Made by a program: the position numbers and the translations under genes. Shown here piece after piece: positions 40,642-48,668 of a stretch of 64,000 nucleotides of DNA; the stretch's first letter is position 1, and each line of letters opens with the position of its first letter. The stretch is from Streptomyces actinomycinicus (lineage in GTDB: Bacteria > Actinomycetota > Actinomycetes > Streptomycetales > Streptomycetaceae). The stretch spans positions 1 through 64,000 of the forward strand of contig NZ_JAERRK010000018.1 in assembly GCF_016741775.1 (NCBI RefSeq). The letters are read 5' to 3'. The notes beneath the pieces were generated by a model. The model did not search any database. It had not been told where the DNA came from and was given only the letters and a program-made list of their open reading frames with translations.

Positions 40642-41505
40642 TCAGGGCGTGGTCGCGGGCAGCCGGGTGGGTACGACCGGCAGCATGACGCCGTCGCCCA
40701 GGGGCGCGGTGTGCGGCACCAGGTCGCCCGCCCTGGCGATCTGCATCAGGTCGGGGAGGTGGTACGGCTCGGCGCCGTCCAGGTCGACCTGGTAGCCGAT
40801 GTCGCCGAGGCTGGCCGCGGTCAGCCTGCTCAGCGGGTTGCCGGGCCCGGCGATGAACGGCGACATGAGTTCGTTCATGAAGACCGCCTCACGCCAGTGG
40901 CTGTCCTGGGTGCCGGGGCCGCCGAAATTGGCGACGGGCACCGGGACCGGCTCGATCTCCCCGACCAGCGCGGCGAACTCGGCCATGGCGAGGGGCCCTC
41001 GAAAGGTGGGGTTCTGGCTGCCCGCGCCCTTGAGGAGGTTCAGGGTCGTCCACAAGGTGCCGATTCCGAGGACGTGGCCCATCTCGTGCGTGATGACGTC
41101 GAGGAGGGTGCCGTTCGCCTCCATCTCCGCCAGGTCGGCGGTGTCGAACCGCATCACGCCCTTCGCCGGCAGCGACGCGCCGAACTGCGCGGAAGCCTCC
41201 CGGAAATCCGTCGGACCGGCCATGCCCAGCACACCCGACGGGCCGTCGATGGAGACGCCCTCGGCCTCGACGAGCACATCGTCGATGATGTCGCCCCCGA
41301 CGAGCGCGGTGTCCAGGTCACCGACGATGACCCGGGACCAGCGGTCGGCGGCGGCCGCGAAGGCGTCCTGCTGGTTCTGTGTCAGTCCGCCGAGGAAACG
41401 GACTTCGATGGTGAAGGGTGAGGTGGTGTTGGCGATGGTCCTGGCCCGCTCGATGCTCGCCACCGCGGTGTACGTCTTGAAGGCATCGGTGGTGACTTTG
41501 CCCAT
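40642..41505 (-). CDS. Leishmanolysin-like (M8) zinc metallopeptidase without signal peptide
   Basis: Encodes about 287 residues. HEMGHVLGIGTLW (His140, Glu141, His144) is the zinc/catalytic helix and DSHWREAVFMNELMSP carries the third ligand (His203) and Met-turn, as in leishmanolysins. Start GKVTTDAFKTYTAVAS at 41505, after GGAGGAGA, lacks any hydrophobic leader, so the protein appears cytoplasmic or exported by a non-Sec route. GTG 41508 is an alternative start. Substrate unknown. Confidence 0.83.
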   Translation of the reverse strand: MGKVTTDAFKTYTAVASIERARTIANTTSPFTIEVRFLGGLTQNQQDAFAAAADRWSRVIVGDLDTALVGGDIIDDVLVEAEGVSIDGPSGVLGMAGPTDFREASAQFGASLPAKGVMRFDTADLAEMEANGTLLDVITHEMGHVLGIGTLWTTLNLLKGAGSQNPTFRGPLAMAEFAALVGEIEPVPVPVANFGGPGTQDSHWREAVFMNELMSPFIAGPGNPLSRLTAASLGDIGYQVDLDGAEPYHLPDLMQIARAGDLVPHTAPLGDGVMLPVVPTRLPATTP

Positions 41506-41609
41506 CACGGATCTCCTCCGGATCGGAACCGACGAAGTCGCCCCCGCGCACCACACTAGGCCGGACGGGTGACCCCCGCTTGTTGGCAGGTCAATCGTTG
41601 ATGCGGCAA

Positions 41610-42260
41610 TCAGCGACGGCCGGTGCGTCGCAGACGGTGCCTGACCGCCCGCTGGGCCACCGGTCCGAGTTCCTCCAACGCGGCGACGAGGGCGCCCAGT
41701 TGTTCGAGGGCGTCCAGGGCCGCGTGGGCGCCCTGCGCGTCGACGCCCTCGTAGAGTTCGATGCCGACGAAGGATGCGGCGACGGCCCGGGCGAGGCCCT
41801 CGGGATCGGTGAACTCCCCCAGGGGGGTCGTCGCGAGCACGCGGCGGAGCGCCTGCTCGATCTCGGTGATCCACAGGTCGAGCCCGGCGGCGGTGGCCGG
41901 TCCGAGGCCCGCGTGGGTCTGGGCCCCGGCCAAGAGCTGCCCGAGCAGGGCCACATGGCCGCCCCGGCGCTCGTGCTCGTGGATGTCCCGCCCGACGGCG
42001 AGGAGTTCGGACAGCGAGGAGACGCGGGCGAGCCGCTCCCGGTACCGGGCCACGGCCTTCTCGGCTCCGTACCGGCAGGCGGCGGCGAGCAGTTCGTCCA
42101 CGGATCCGAAGTGGTAGAAGACGAGCGCCTGGTTGACTCCGGCCGCCGCCGCCACGCTCCGCGCCGACGTCTTGGCGATGCCCTGCTCGGTGAGCGTGCG
42201 CAGGGCACCCTCGAGGAGCTTCGTCTTGGTCTCCTGGGACTTCGCGGTCTCCGGGCTCAT
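41610..42260 (-). CDS. TetR/AcrR-family regulator
   Basis: Encodes 216 residues. HTH SARSVAAAAGVNQALVFYHFGSVDELLAAA. It is the third gene of a coupled operon (ATGA overlap with DUF4166 gene); the operon promoter region has two perfect TTTGAGC palindromes, so autoregulation of the whole unit is likely. Confidence 0.9.
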   Translation of the reverse strand: MSPETAKSQETKTKLLEGALRTLTEQGIAKTSARSVAAAAGVNQALVFYHFGSVDELLAAACRYGAEKAVARYRERLARVSSLSELLAVGRDIHEHERRGGHVALLGQLLAGAQTHAGLGPATAAGLDLWITEIEQALRRVLATTPLGEFTDPEGLARAVAASFVGIELYEGVDAQGAHAALDALEQLGALVAALEELGPVAQRAVRHRLRRTGRR

Positions 42261-42937
42261 GCGCGCGCCTCCTCCCGCACCGGGCGCAGTCCGGGCCGCA
42301 CGCCGCAGGTGCGCACGTCCGTGTACGACGCCGTGAAGGAGCCCTCGTACCCGAAGAGCGGTCCGAAGTACCGGTTCACCACCCGGACCCGGATGCGGAA
42401 ACGGCCGGTCCGCTCGTCGTACGCCTCCCGCACCTCGGCGGTGGCGCCGACGAGTTCGGGGACGCGCACGTCCACCGGGCCTTCCCGGAACCGGTGCGTG
42501 CCGGAGCGGATGAGCAGGGAGCCGTCGGGTTCGGCGCGCAGGTGCAGGTCGGTGGCGAGGTGCTGGTGGGTGCCGAGGTAGTCGAGGATGCGGTCGCCGT
42601 GCGGGCCGAGCACCATCTGCGCGTCGAAGCGGCAGGAACGGCCGGGCAGGTCGAAGGTGCGCACGAAGCTCACGGTCTCACGGCCGTGGGTGTCGGTGTA
42701 CGGCACGTTCTCGATCACGAAGGGGACGTTCCGGTCGGCCCGCGGGACCAGGATGTTCCGGGTGGCACCCAGGGCGAGGAACGGCTTCACGAACGCGGGG
42801 CCGTGCCAGATGCGGTCCATCACGCCCCGGCCGGTGCACGCCTCACCGCTCGCCAGGCCCACCGAGAAGCGGCGCTGCAGCGCGGGGTGGAGGCGGTGGA
42901 AGCCGGGTCCCATGACGGTCTGGAAGATGGAGGTCAT
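42257..42937 (-). CDS. DUF4166-like protein
   Basis: Encodes about 226 residues. Begins TSIFQTVMGPGFHRLHPALQRRF; the middle is beta-rich (VMDRIWHGPAFVKPFLALGATRNILVPRADRNVPFVIEN) and the end reads GPLFGYEGSFTASY. This pattern matches DUF4166 proteins, thought to be lipid- or fatty-acid-related, but the biochemical role is unknown. Start 42937 overlaps the upstream stop and its stop overlaps the tetR start. Confidence 0.8.
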   Translation of the reverse strand: MTSIFQTVMGPGFHRLHPALQRRFSVGLASGEACTGRGVMDRIWHGPAFVKPFLALGATRNILVPRADRNVPFVIENVPYTDTHGRETVSFVRTFDLPGRSCRFDAQMVLGPHGDRILDYLGTHQHLATDLHLRAEPDGSLLIRSGTHRFREGPVDVRVPELVGATAEVREAYDERTGRFRIRVRVVNRYFGPLFGYEGSFTASYTDVRTCGVRPGLRPVREEARA

Positions 42938-43686
42938 CCGAGCTTCTCCAGGGTGCGCAGGAGGCGGGGCGCCCGGGTGCGGGTGACGGGGGCGCGCAGG
43001 CAGCGGCGGGCGGCCGGGGTGGCGGCCAGGGGGGTCTTGAACAGGGCGAGGGAGATGCCGACCACCAGCAGCAGCGGGCACAGGTAGGCCGTGGTGTCGG
43101 TGAGGGGGCCGGACGGGCCGGGGACCCCGCCCCGCGCGAGCCCGGTCAGGCATCCGGCGAGGACGAGGGCACGGACGGCCAGTTCGGCCAGCCAGTGGCG
43201 CAGGGCCCGCTCGGGGGTGATGCCGCGCTCCAGCCAGAGCCGGAGCCGGTCGAAGGACCAGGCCGTCGCCCAGCCCATCAGCGGGCGGAACAGCAGGCGG
43301 TCGGCGAGGGCGCCGAGGGCTCCCCAGCGGGGGCGGTAGTCGTAGCCGGTGAGGAAGCGGACGCCGTGGGGGTCGGGCACGTAGCGCCAGTAGCCGCTGC
43401 CCTCGGCGATCAGTGAGAGGGGATGCGGCGAGGAGAAGCGCAGGGCGGAGGTGCGGGTGCCGTCGGGGCGCTCCTTCTCGCCGGCGGCGACGCCGGTGCC
43501 GGCGACCGTGAGGAAGGGCAGCACCCGGGTGGCGTACCGGAAGCGCTGGGGCTCGCCCTCCGTGCGGGGGAGGTAGTGGATCTCGGTGAAGCGCAGGTCC
43601 CAGCGCTGGTGCCGGGCGGGGTCCTGGGTGCGGGCCCATAGCTCGTCGAGGTCGGCGCGGATGTGTGTCTCTATGTAGAGACCCAT
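42934..43686 (-). CDS. SRPBCC-domain protein with C-terminal membrane helices
   Basis: Encodes 250 residues. The first ~120 residues resemble a START/SRPBCC ligand pocket (MGLYIETHIRADLDELWARTQDPARHQRW ... LTGYDYRPRWG). Two hydrophobic segments follow (ELAVRALVLAGCLTGLA; TTAYLCPLLLVVGISLALF). First gene of the operon. A membrane-anchored hydrophobic-ligand carrier acting with the DUF4166 protein is a plausible inference. Confidence 0.8.
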   Translation of the reverse strand: MGLYIETHIRADLDELWARTQDPARHQRWDLRFTEIHYLPRTEGEPQRFRYATRVLPFLTVAGTGVAAGEKERPDGTRTSALRFSSPHPLSLIAEGSGYWRYVPDPHGVRFLTGYDYRPRWGALGALADRLLFRPLMGWATAWSFDRLRLWLERGITPERALRHWLAELAVRALVLAGCLTGLARGGVPGPSGPLTDTTAYLCPLLLVVGISLALFKTPLAATPAARRCLRAPVTRTRAPRLLRTLEKLG

Positions 43687-43712
43687 GTGTTCCCCCCGGG
43701 TGGCGCAGAGTG

Positions 43713-43730
43713 TTTGAGCGACTGCTCAAA
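43713..43730. promoter_or_regulatory. Operator 1 of the SRPBCC-DUF4166-TetR operon
   Basis: Perfect palindrome TTTGAGC-GACT-GCTCAAA, 26 bp upstream of the first start codon. Confidence 0.8.
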
Positions 43731-43755
43731 TCATCTGGCGGCGAACGTACACCCT

Positions 43756-43773
43756 TTTGAGCGATCGCTCAAA
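43756..43773. promoter_or_regulatory. Operator 2 of the SRPBCC-DUF4166-TetR operon
   Basis: TTTGAGCGATCGCTCAAA is fully symmetric over 18 bp and shares the TTTGAGC arms with operator 1, 43 bp away (four helical turns), which suits cooperative binding. Confidence 0.8.
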
Positions 43774-43788
43774 CGACGCGTACGGGAA

Positions 43789-43814
43789 AACCCCGGCCCG
43801 CGCGGACCGGGGTT
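43789..43814 (-). terminator. Terminator of the DUF3817-DUF77 pair
   Basis: 8-bp arms AACCCCGG / CCGGGGTT with a GC-rich loop, followed by TTTT on the minus strand, 20 bp past the DUF77 stop. Confidence 0.7.
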
Positions 43815-43833
43815 CTCGCGGTTCGGGGGGCGG

Positions 43834-44127
43834 CTACGGCGCCAGATGGCGCTCCACGGTCTCGACCTTCGAGGTCAGGCCGTCGGTCACACCGGGCCGG
43901 ATGTCCGCCTTGAGGACGAGCGACACGCGCGGCGCCCGCTCCTCCACCGCGGCGACGGCACGCCTGACGACGTCCATGACCTCGTCCCACTCGCCCTCGA
44001 CCGAGGTGAACATGGCGTCGGTGCGGTGGGGCAGACCCGACTCGCGGACCACGCGCACGGCGTCGGCGACGTACTCCCCCACGTCCTCGCCGACGCCCAG
44101 GGGCGTCACGGAGAAGGCGACGATCAT
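43834..44127 (-). CDS. Thiamine-binding-like DUF77 (MTH1187) protein
   Basis: Encodes 97 residues. IVAFSVTPLGVGEDVGEYVADAVRVVRESGLPHRTDAMFTSVEGEWDEVMDVVRRAV is the UPF0045/DUF77 ferredoxin-like fold, members of which bind thiamine or precursors. Start overlaps the upstream DUF3817 stop (ATGA). Confidence 0.88.
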   Translation of the reverse strand: MIVAFSVTPLGVGEDVGEYVADAVRVVRESGLPHRTDAMFTSVEGEWDEVMDVVRRAVAAVEERAPRVSLVLKADIRPGVTDGLTSKVETVERHLAP

Positions 44128-44468
44128 GCGTTCACGGTTCCTTCCTTGCGGGCGCGCGCCGCGATGACGGCGTCCTCGGCCTCGCGGCGCAGCTTGCGCT
44201 CGGCGAAGAAACCGCCGGTGGGCAGCACCGAGAGGACGAAGTAGAGGGCGGCGGTCTTCCGCGGCCACTTGGTGCGGTTCCAGGCGTCCGCCCAGAAGAT
44301 CACGTACAGGATGAACAGGATGCCGTGGACGGCGCCCATCACCGGGACCGCGTCGAAGTCCGTGGTGCGCTTGAGCACCGAGCAGACGAGAAGGATCAGG
44401 AAGGACACGGCCTCCGGGGCCGAGACCAGGCGGAGACGGCGGAGGGCGGTGGCGGTCTTGATGTCCAC
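44124..44468 (-). CDS. DUF3817 small integral membrane protein
   Basis: Encodes 114 residues with three hydrophobic segments (SAPEAVSFLILLVCSVL; MGAVHGILFILYVIFWADAW; ALYFVLSVLPTGGFFAERKL). It ends with the same FxERK signature as the paralogue at 37260-37598. Coupled to the DUF77 gene. Confidence 0.87.
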   Translation of the reverse strand: MDIKTATALRRLRLVSAPEAVSFLILLVCSVLKRTTDFDAVPVMGAVHGILFILYVIFWADAWNRTKWPRKTAALYFVLSVLPTGGFFAERKLRREAEDAVIAARARKEGTVNA

Positions 44469-44604
44469 GGGTCACCTTCGGTGGGAGTAATCGTTTGTGA
44501 ACGCACGCACAAGCGTTCCCCCATTGTGGCAAACGGCGCCCGTAGGGGTCCGGTCAGGGTGGGTCTCCACCCATGGGACCTGTTCCGTCCACCCGTCCGG
44601 CCGC

Positions 44605-44610
44605 TACTTT
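44605..44610 (+). promoter_or_regulatory. -10 box of a probable leaderless transcript
   Basis: TACTTT is followed by six bases and then the GTG start of the first AIM24 gene; no ribosome site is present. Confidence 0.45.
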
Positions 44611-44616
44611 CGCACC

Positions 44617-45255
44617 GTGGCGATGTTCCGGCTCCAAGGGAGCAAGGTGCTCGCCGTCGACATGACCGGGGACGCCGTGAAGGCGAAGAACGGCTCGATG
44701 GTCGCGTACGACGGGCAGATGACCTTCAAGAAGCTGAGCGGTGGCGGCGAGGGGCTGCGCGGGATGGTGACCCGGCGGCTCACCGGCGAACAGATGACGG
44801 TGATGGAGGTGAAGGGGCAGGGAACCTGCTGGTTCGCGGACCGGGCGTCCGAGATCAACCTGGTGGGTCTGCGGGGCGACACGCTGTACGTCGAGGCCGG
44901 CAACCTGCTGGCTACGGACGCGGGGCTGCGCACGGGCACGACGTTCACGGGCCTGCGCGGGGCCGCGCAGGGCAACGGGCTGTTCACGACCACCGTGGAG
45001 GGCCACGGCCAGGCCGCGATCACCTCCGACGGCCCGGCGGTCGTGCTCCGGGTCAGCCCGCAGTACCCGCTGATCGTCGACCCCGGCGCCTACGTCGCCC
45101 ACCAGGGCAACGTGCGGCAGTCCTTCCAGTCCGGGGTGACCTTCCGCACCCTTCTCGGGGAGGGCGGCGGCGAGGCCTTCCAGATCCGCTTCGAGGGCGA
45201 CGGGCTGGTGTACGTGCAGCCGAGCGAGCGGAACACGATCGCGGGGGACCTGTGA
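44617..45255 (+). CDS. AIM24-family protein 1
   Basis: Encodes about 212 residues of all-beta AIM24 fold (FRLQGSKVLAVDMTGDAVKAKNGSMVAYDGQMTFKK ... DPGAYVAHQGN ... EAFQIRFEGDGLVYVQPSE). GTG 44617 is preferred as leaderless; ATG 44623 is the alternative. AIM24 proteins are conserved in bacteria and mitochondria with unknown biochemical role. First of three tandem paralogues. Confidence 0.85.
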   Translation: MAMFRLQGSKVLAVDMTGDAVKAKNGSMVAYDGQMTFKKLSGGGEGLRGMVTRRLTGEQMTVMEVKGQGTCWFADRASEINLVGLRGDTLYVEAGNLLATDAGLRTGTTFTGLRGAAQGNGLFTTTVEGHGQAAITSDGPAVVLRVSPQYPLIVDPGAYVAHQGNVRQSFQSGVTFRTLLGEGGGEAFQIRFEGDGLVYVQPSERNTIAGDL

Positions 45256-45905
45256 TGACCTTCCGAGAGATCAACTCCAAGATGGTCGAGGCGACCGTGC
45301 TGCCGGGGCAACGCCTGTTCAGCCAGCGCGGGGCGATGCTCGCCTACAAGGGGAACGTGTCCTTCACGCCCAGCGTGCAGGGCGGCCAGGGCGGGCTGAT
45401 GTCCATGATCGGGCGCCGCGTGGCCGGCGAGGCGACCCCGCTGATGGCCGTGGAGGGCAGCGGCACGGTCTTCTTCGGGCACGGCGGCCATCACGTGCAC
45501 GTCATCGCGCTCACCGGCGACACCCTCTACGTGGAGGCCGACCGCCTGCTCGCCTTCGAGGGCACCCTCCGGCAGGGCACGATGTTCATGGGCTCGCAGG
45601 GCGGGGTGATGGGCATGGTCCGCGGCCAGGTCACCGGGCAGGGCCTGTTCACGACGACCCTGCAGGGGCAGGGCGCGGTGGCCGTGATGGCGCACGGCGG
45701 CGTCTTCGAGATCCCGATCACCCACCGGCGCCCGGTCCACGTAGACCCGCAGGCCTACGTCGCCCACCACGGCGACGTCCGCAACAAGCTCTCCACCGCG
45801 CTGGGCTGGCGCGACATGGTGGGCCGGGGTTCCGGCGAGGCCTTCCAGCTGGAGCTGAGCGGCAACGGCACGGTGTACGTCCAGGCGTCGGAGGAGAAGC
45901 TGTGA
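45255..45905 (+). CDS. AIM24-family protein 2
   Basis: Encodes about 216 residues. TVLPGQRLFSQRGAMLAYKGNVSF ... DPQAYVAHHGDVRNKLSTALGWRDMVGRGSGEAFQLELSGNGTVYVQASE; Gly/Met-rich hairpins. GTG 45252 or ATG 45255; both overlap the upstream stop, so it is coupled to copy 1. Confidence 0.87.
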   Translation: MTFREINSKMVEATVLPGQRLFSQRGAMLAYKGNVSFTPSVQGGQGGLMSMIGRRVAGEATPLMAVEGSGTVFFGHGGHHVHVIALTGDTLYVEADRLLAFEGTLRQGTMFMGSQGGVMGMVRGQVTGQGLFTTTLQGQGAVAVMAHGGVFEIPITHRRPVHVDPQAYVAHHGDVRNKLSTALGWRDMVGRGSGEAFQLELSGNGTVYVQASEEKL

Positions 45906-46711
45906 GCACCTACGGAACCCCGGGCGCCGGACCGGTCGTGCACGACCCGATGACGCTGCCCGTCGACGACAACGTGAACAAGTACACCTTCTGCGTGGAG
46001 CTCAAGGGCGGGCAGTGGTTCCTGCAGAAGGGGAAGATGATCGCCTACTACGGATCGATCGATTTCAACGGCATCGGGCACGGGCGACTCGACCGACTTG
46101 TCCGTACGTCGTTCCATTCGCCACTGCACGCGAGCGACTGGGTCGTCGCGGAGGGCTCGGGCAAGATGCTGCTGGCCGACCGGGCCTTCGACGTCAACTC
46201 CTACGACCTGGACGACGGGAACTTGACCATTCGCGCGGGCAACCTGCTCGCTTTTCAGCCAAGTCTCGCGCTCAAACAATCGATCGTGCCGGGTTTTCTG
46301 ACCCTTATCGGAACCGGAAAGTTCGTGGCGGCCTCTAACGGCCCGGTGGTGTTCATGGAACCTCCGATCCGGGTCGACCCTCAGGCGCTCGTCGGGTGGG
46401 CCGACTGCCCGTCCCCGTGTCATCACTACGACCACGGGTACCTGACGGGCGTACTGGGCGGTCTACGTGCGATGACGGGCCTCGGCGGGGTTTCCGGGGA
46501 GGAGCACCAGTTCGAGTTCGCGGGCGCCGGGACGGTGCTGCTGCAGTCGTCGGAGACCCTGATGGCGGAGGCGGCGACGGGGGCCGTTCCACCCGAACCG
46601 GGGGTCCCCGGCGGTGGCGGAACGGCACCGGGCGGATACGGTCCGCAATCGTCGGGCGCACCGCGCCTTCCCGGACAGCTCGGGGACCTCCAGCGTCGCT
46701 TCGGGCTGTGA
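45902..46711 (+). CDS. AIM24-family protein 3 with Pro/Gly tail
   Basis: Encodes 269 residues. The AIM24 body (YTFCVELKGGQWFLQKGKMIAYYGSIDFNGIG ... DPQALVGWADCPSPCHHYDHGYL) is followed by a ~45-residue Pro/Gly/Ala tail. A CPSPCHH segment (Cys and His clustered) could bind metal. GTG start overlaps the copy-2 stop. Codons between about 46220 and 46330 are clearly less GC-rich than around them. Confidence 0.85.
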   Translation: MSTYGTPGAGPVVHDPMTLPVDDNVNKYTFCVELKGGQWFLQKGKMIAYYGSIDFNGIGHGRLDRLVRTSFHSPLHASDWVVAEGSGKMLLADRAFDVNSYDLDDGNLTIRAGNLLAFQPSLALKQSIVPGFLTLIGTGKFVAASNGPVVFMEPPIRVDPQALVGWADCPSPCHHYDHGYLTGVLGGLRAMTGLGGVSGEEHQFEFAGAGTVLLQSSETLMAEAATGAVPPEPGVPGGGGTAPGGYGPQSSGAPRLPGQLGDLQRRFGL

Positions 46712-46791
46712 GCGGTAGTCTGCGGAGTGTGACGTCGAACGCGTGCGCACAGTCACACCACCCGAAGTAGTTCGTCATTCAACTTCTTAGG

Positions 46792-46797
46792 TAGACT
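46792..46797 (+). promoter_or_regulatory. -10 box of probable leaderless marR transcript
   Basis: TAGACT followed by TCATTC and the ATG at 46804; no ribosome site. The preceding 40 bp are AT-rich. Confidence 0.4.
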
Positions 46798-46803
46798 TCA
46801 TTC

Positions 46804-47280
46804 ATGGAGACCGAGACGGCCACGCGCTGGCTGACCGATGCGGAGCAGTGCGCCTGGCGCACCCACCTGGAGGTCAACAGGCTGTTGACGTACCAGCTCG
46901 AAAAAGATCTGCAGCCGTTCGGCCTGACTATGAACGACTACGAGATCCTGGTGAACCTGTCCGAGTCGGAAGACGTGCGGATGCGGATGAGCGACCTCGC
47001 CTCCGCCACCCTGCAGTCCAAGAGCCGGCTCTCGCACCAGATCACACGTATGGAGAACGCGAACCTGGTGCGCCGTGAGAACTGCGAGTCGGACCGGCGC
47101 GGCCTGTACGCCGTCCTCACCGAGCACGGCATGGACACGATGCAGAAGGTCGCGCCGCACCACGTGGCCTCCGTGCGGCGGCACTTCATCGATCTGCTGC
47201 CGCAGGAGGCCCTGATAGAGCTGGACAAGGCACTCAAGCCGATCGCCGAGCATCTGAGAGGGCAGCGGGGACGCCCCTGA
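46804..47280 (+). CDS. MarR-family transcriptional regulator
   Basis: Encodes 158 residues. Winged helix RMRMSDLASATLQSKSRLSHQITRMENANLVRRENCESDRRGLYAVLTEHG. Its stop is 7 bp from the convergent MFS stop. Upstream it is separated from the AIM24 genes by about 90 bp and probably has its own promoter. Confidence 0.92.
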   Translation: METETATRWLTDAEQCAWRTHLEVNRLLTYQLEKDLQPFGLTMNDYEILVNLSESEDVRMRMSDLASATLQSKSRLSHQITRMENANLVRRENCESDRRGLYAVLTEHGMDTMQKVAPHHVASVRRHFIDLLPQEALIELDKALKPIAEHLRGQRGRP

Positions 47281-47287
47281 GCCGGGC

Positions 47288-48523
47288 TCAGCTCCCCTGG
47301 GTGCGGTAGCCGGCGGGCGGAGCGGGGTCGCTCACCGGTGCCCGCAGGAAGCGAGCGCCCCCCGCCACAGCGGCAGCGGCCAGGGCCGTGGCGCCCGCCA
47401 GGGCGAAGCACAGCTGCATCGGCAGCCGGCCGATCAGCAGCCCCGCCACCAGCGCTCCCGCCGAGCTTCCCGCGTTCACCGCCATGTTCACCCATGCCCC
47501 GGCCCGGGTGCGGGCGCCTTCCGGGGCCGTCTCGTCGGCGAGCAGGTACGCCGTGGTCAGGGCCGGGGCGATGAACGCACCCGCGAGGACCATCACCCCG
47601 GTGAGGGTCCACAGCCCCGGCGCCAGTCCGGCCGGCACGAGCACCAGGCCGAGCCCCGCCGTGAACCGGCACAGACGCGTCCGCGTGGTCGTACGCCACC
47701 GCACGGCACCGCCCGCCAGGCCGCCCAGCGCGCTGCCCGCCGAGAGCGCGCCCAGGACCCAGGGGACGAGTGCGGTGTCGTACGACCGTTCGGTGGCGAA
47801 GGCCAGCACCAGCAGTTCCACCCCGCTGAGGGCCAGGCCGACGCCCAGGGCCACCGCGACCGGGGGCAGGAGGCCGCGGACGGCGGCCGGCTTCTCCCGC
47901 CGCGCCGCCGGACGGGGGCCCGGCAGGACCGGGGACATCACGAAGACACAGGTGCCGGTGACGTTCAGGACGGCGCTGAGCAGGAGCGCGGCAGCCGGCG
48001 GGGCGACGCCCACGAGGGCGCCGACCAGCGCCGGGCCGGAGACGAACAGCAGTTCCTCGGCCACGCCGTCCAGGCTGTAGGCCCGTTGCAGCAGTTCCCG
48101 GTCGGCGACCAGTTGCGACCACAGGGCGCGCATGGTCGGGCCCAGCGGGGGTGCGCAGGCGCCGGCCAGGGCGGCCGAGGCGGCGACGAGCGGTGCCGGG
48201 GCACCGGGGCGCCAGGTGAGTGCCGCAAGGGCGCACAGCAGGGCGCCGTAGAGCGCCGACATGGGCAGCAGGGCCCGGCGCGGCCCGTGGCGGTCGATCA
48301 GCGAGGCCCGCAACGGCATCAGGAAGACGGTCGCGGCGCCGAAGAGCGAGAGCACGGTGCCGGAGACGGCGTAGGACCCGGTGGACCGGGTGACGGACAG
48401 CAGGACCGCCAGGCCGACCGTGCCGTAGGACAGCCGGGCGGTCAGTGCGGCGGCGAAGGTGCGGCGCGCATGCGGGACGCGCAGAACGGCGGCGTACGAG
48501 GGCCGCGAAGGGTGCGTGGACAC
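47288..48523 (-). CDS. MFS transporter
   Basis: Encodes about 411 residues, about 12 membrane helices, with the loop SLIDRHGPRRALLPMSALYG as motif A. GTG 48523 follows AGAGGAA at suitable spacing; a frame opening 22 codons upstream has no hydrophobic content and no ribosome site. Convergent with marR, which may regulate it. Substrate unknown. Confidence 0.88.
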   Translation of the reverse strand: MSTHPSRPSYAAVLRVPHARRTFAAALTARLSYGTVGLAVLLSVTRSTGSYAVSGTVLSLFGAATVFLMPLRASLIDRHGPRRALLPMSALYGALLCALAALTWRPGAPAPLVAASAALAGACAPPLGPTMRALWSQLVADRELLQRAYSLDGVAEELLFVSGPALVGALVGVAPPAAALLLSAVLNVTGTCVFVMSPVLPGPRPAARREKPAAVRGLLPPVAVALGVGLALSGVELLVLAFATERSYDTALVPWVLGALSAGSALGGLAGGAVRWRTTTRTRLCRFTAGLGLVLVPAGLAPGLWTLTGVMVLAGAFIAPALTTAYLLADETAPEGARTRAGAWVNMAVNAGSSAGALVAGLLIGRLPMQLCFALAGATALAAAAVAGGARFLRAPVSDPAPPAGYRTQGS

Positions 48524-48668
48524 GCGGAAGTTCCTCTGTGAGAGGCGGAAGAGGGGACACCGGGGGGCGCGGTGGCCGGTTGCCGGCACCGCGGATCCGG
48601 TGTGCTCTACGCCAAGGAGAGGAACATGTCCGTCAAGCTAGCAGAACGCCCGCCCGGCACACCATGGT

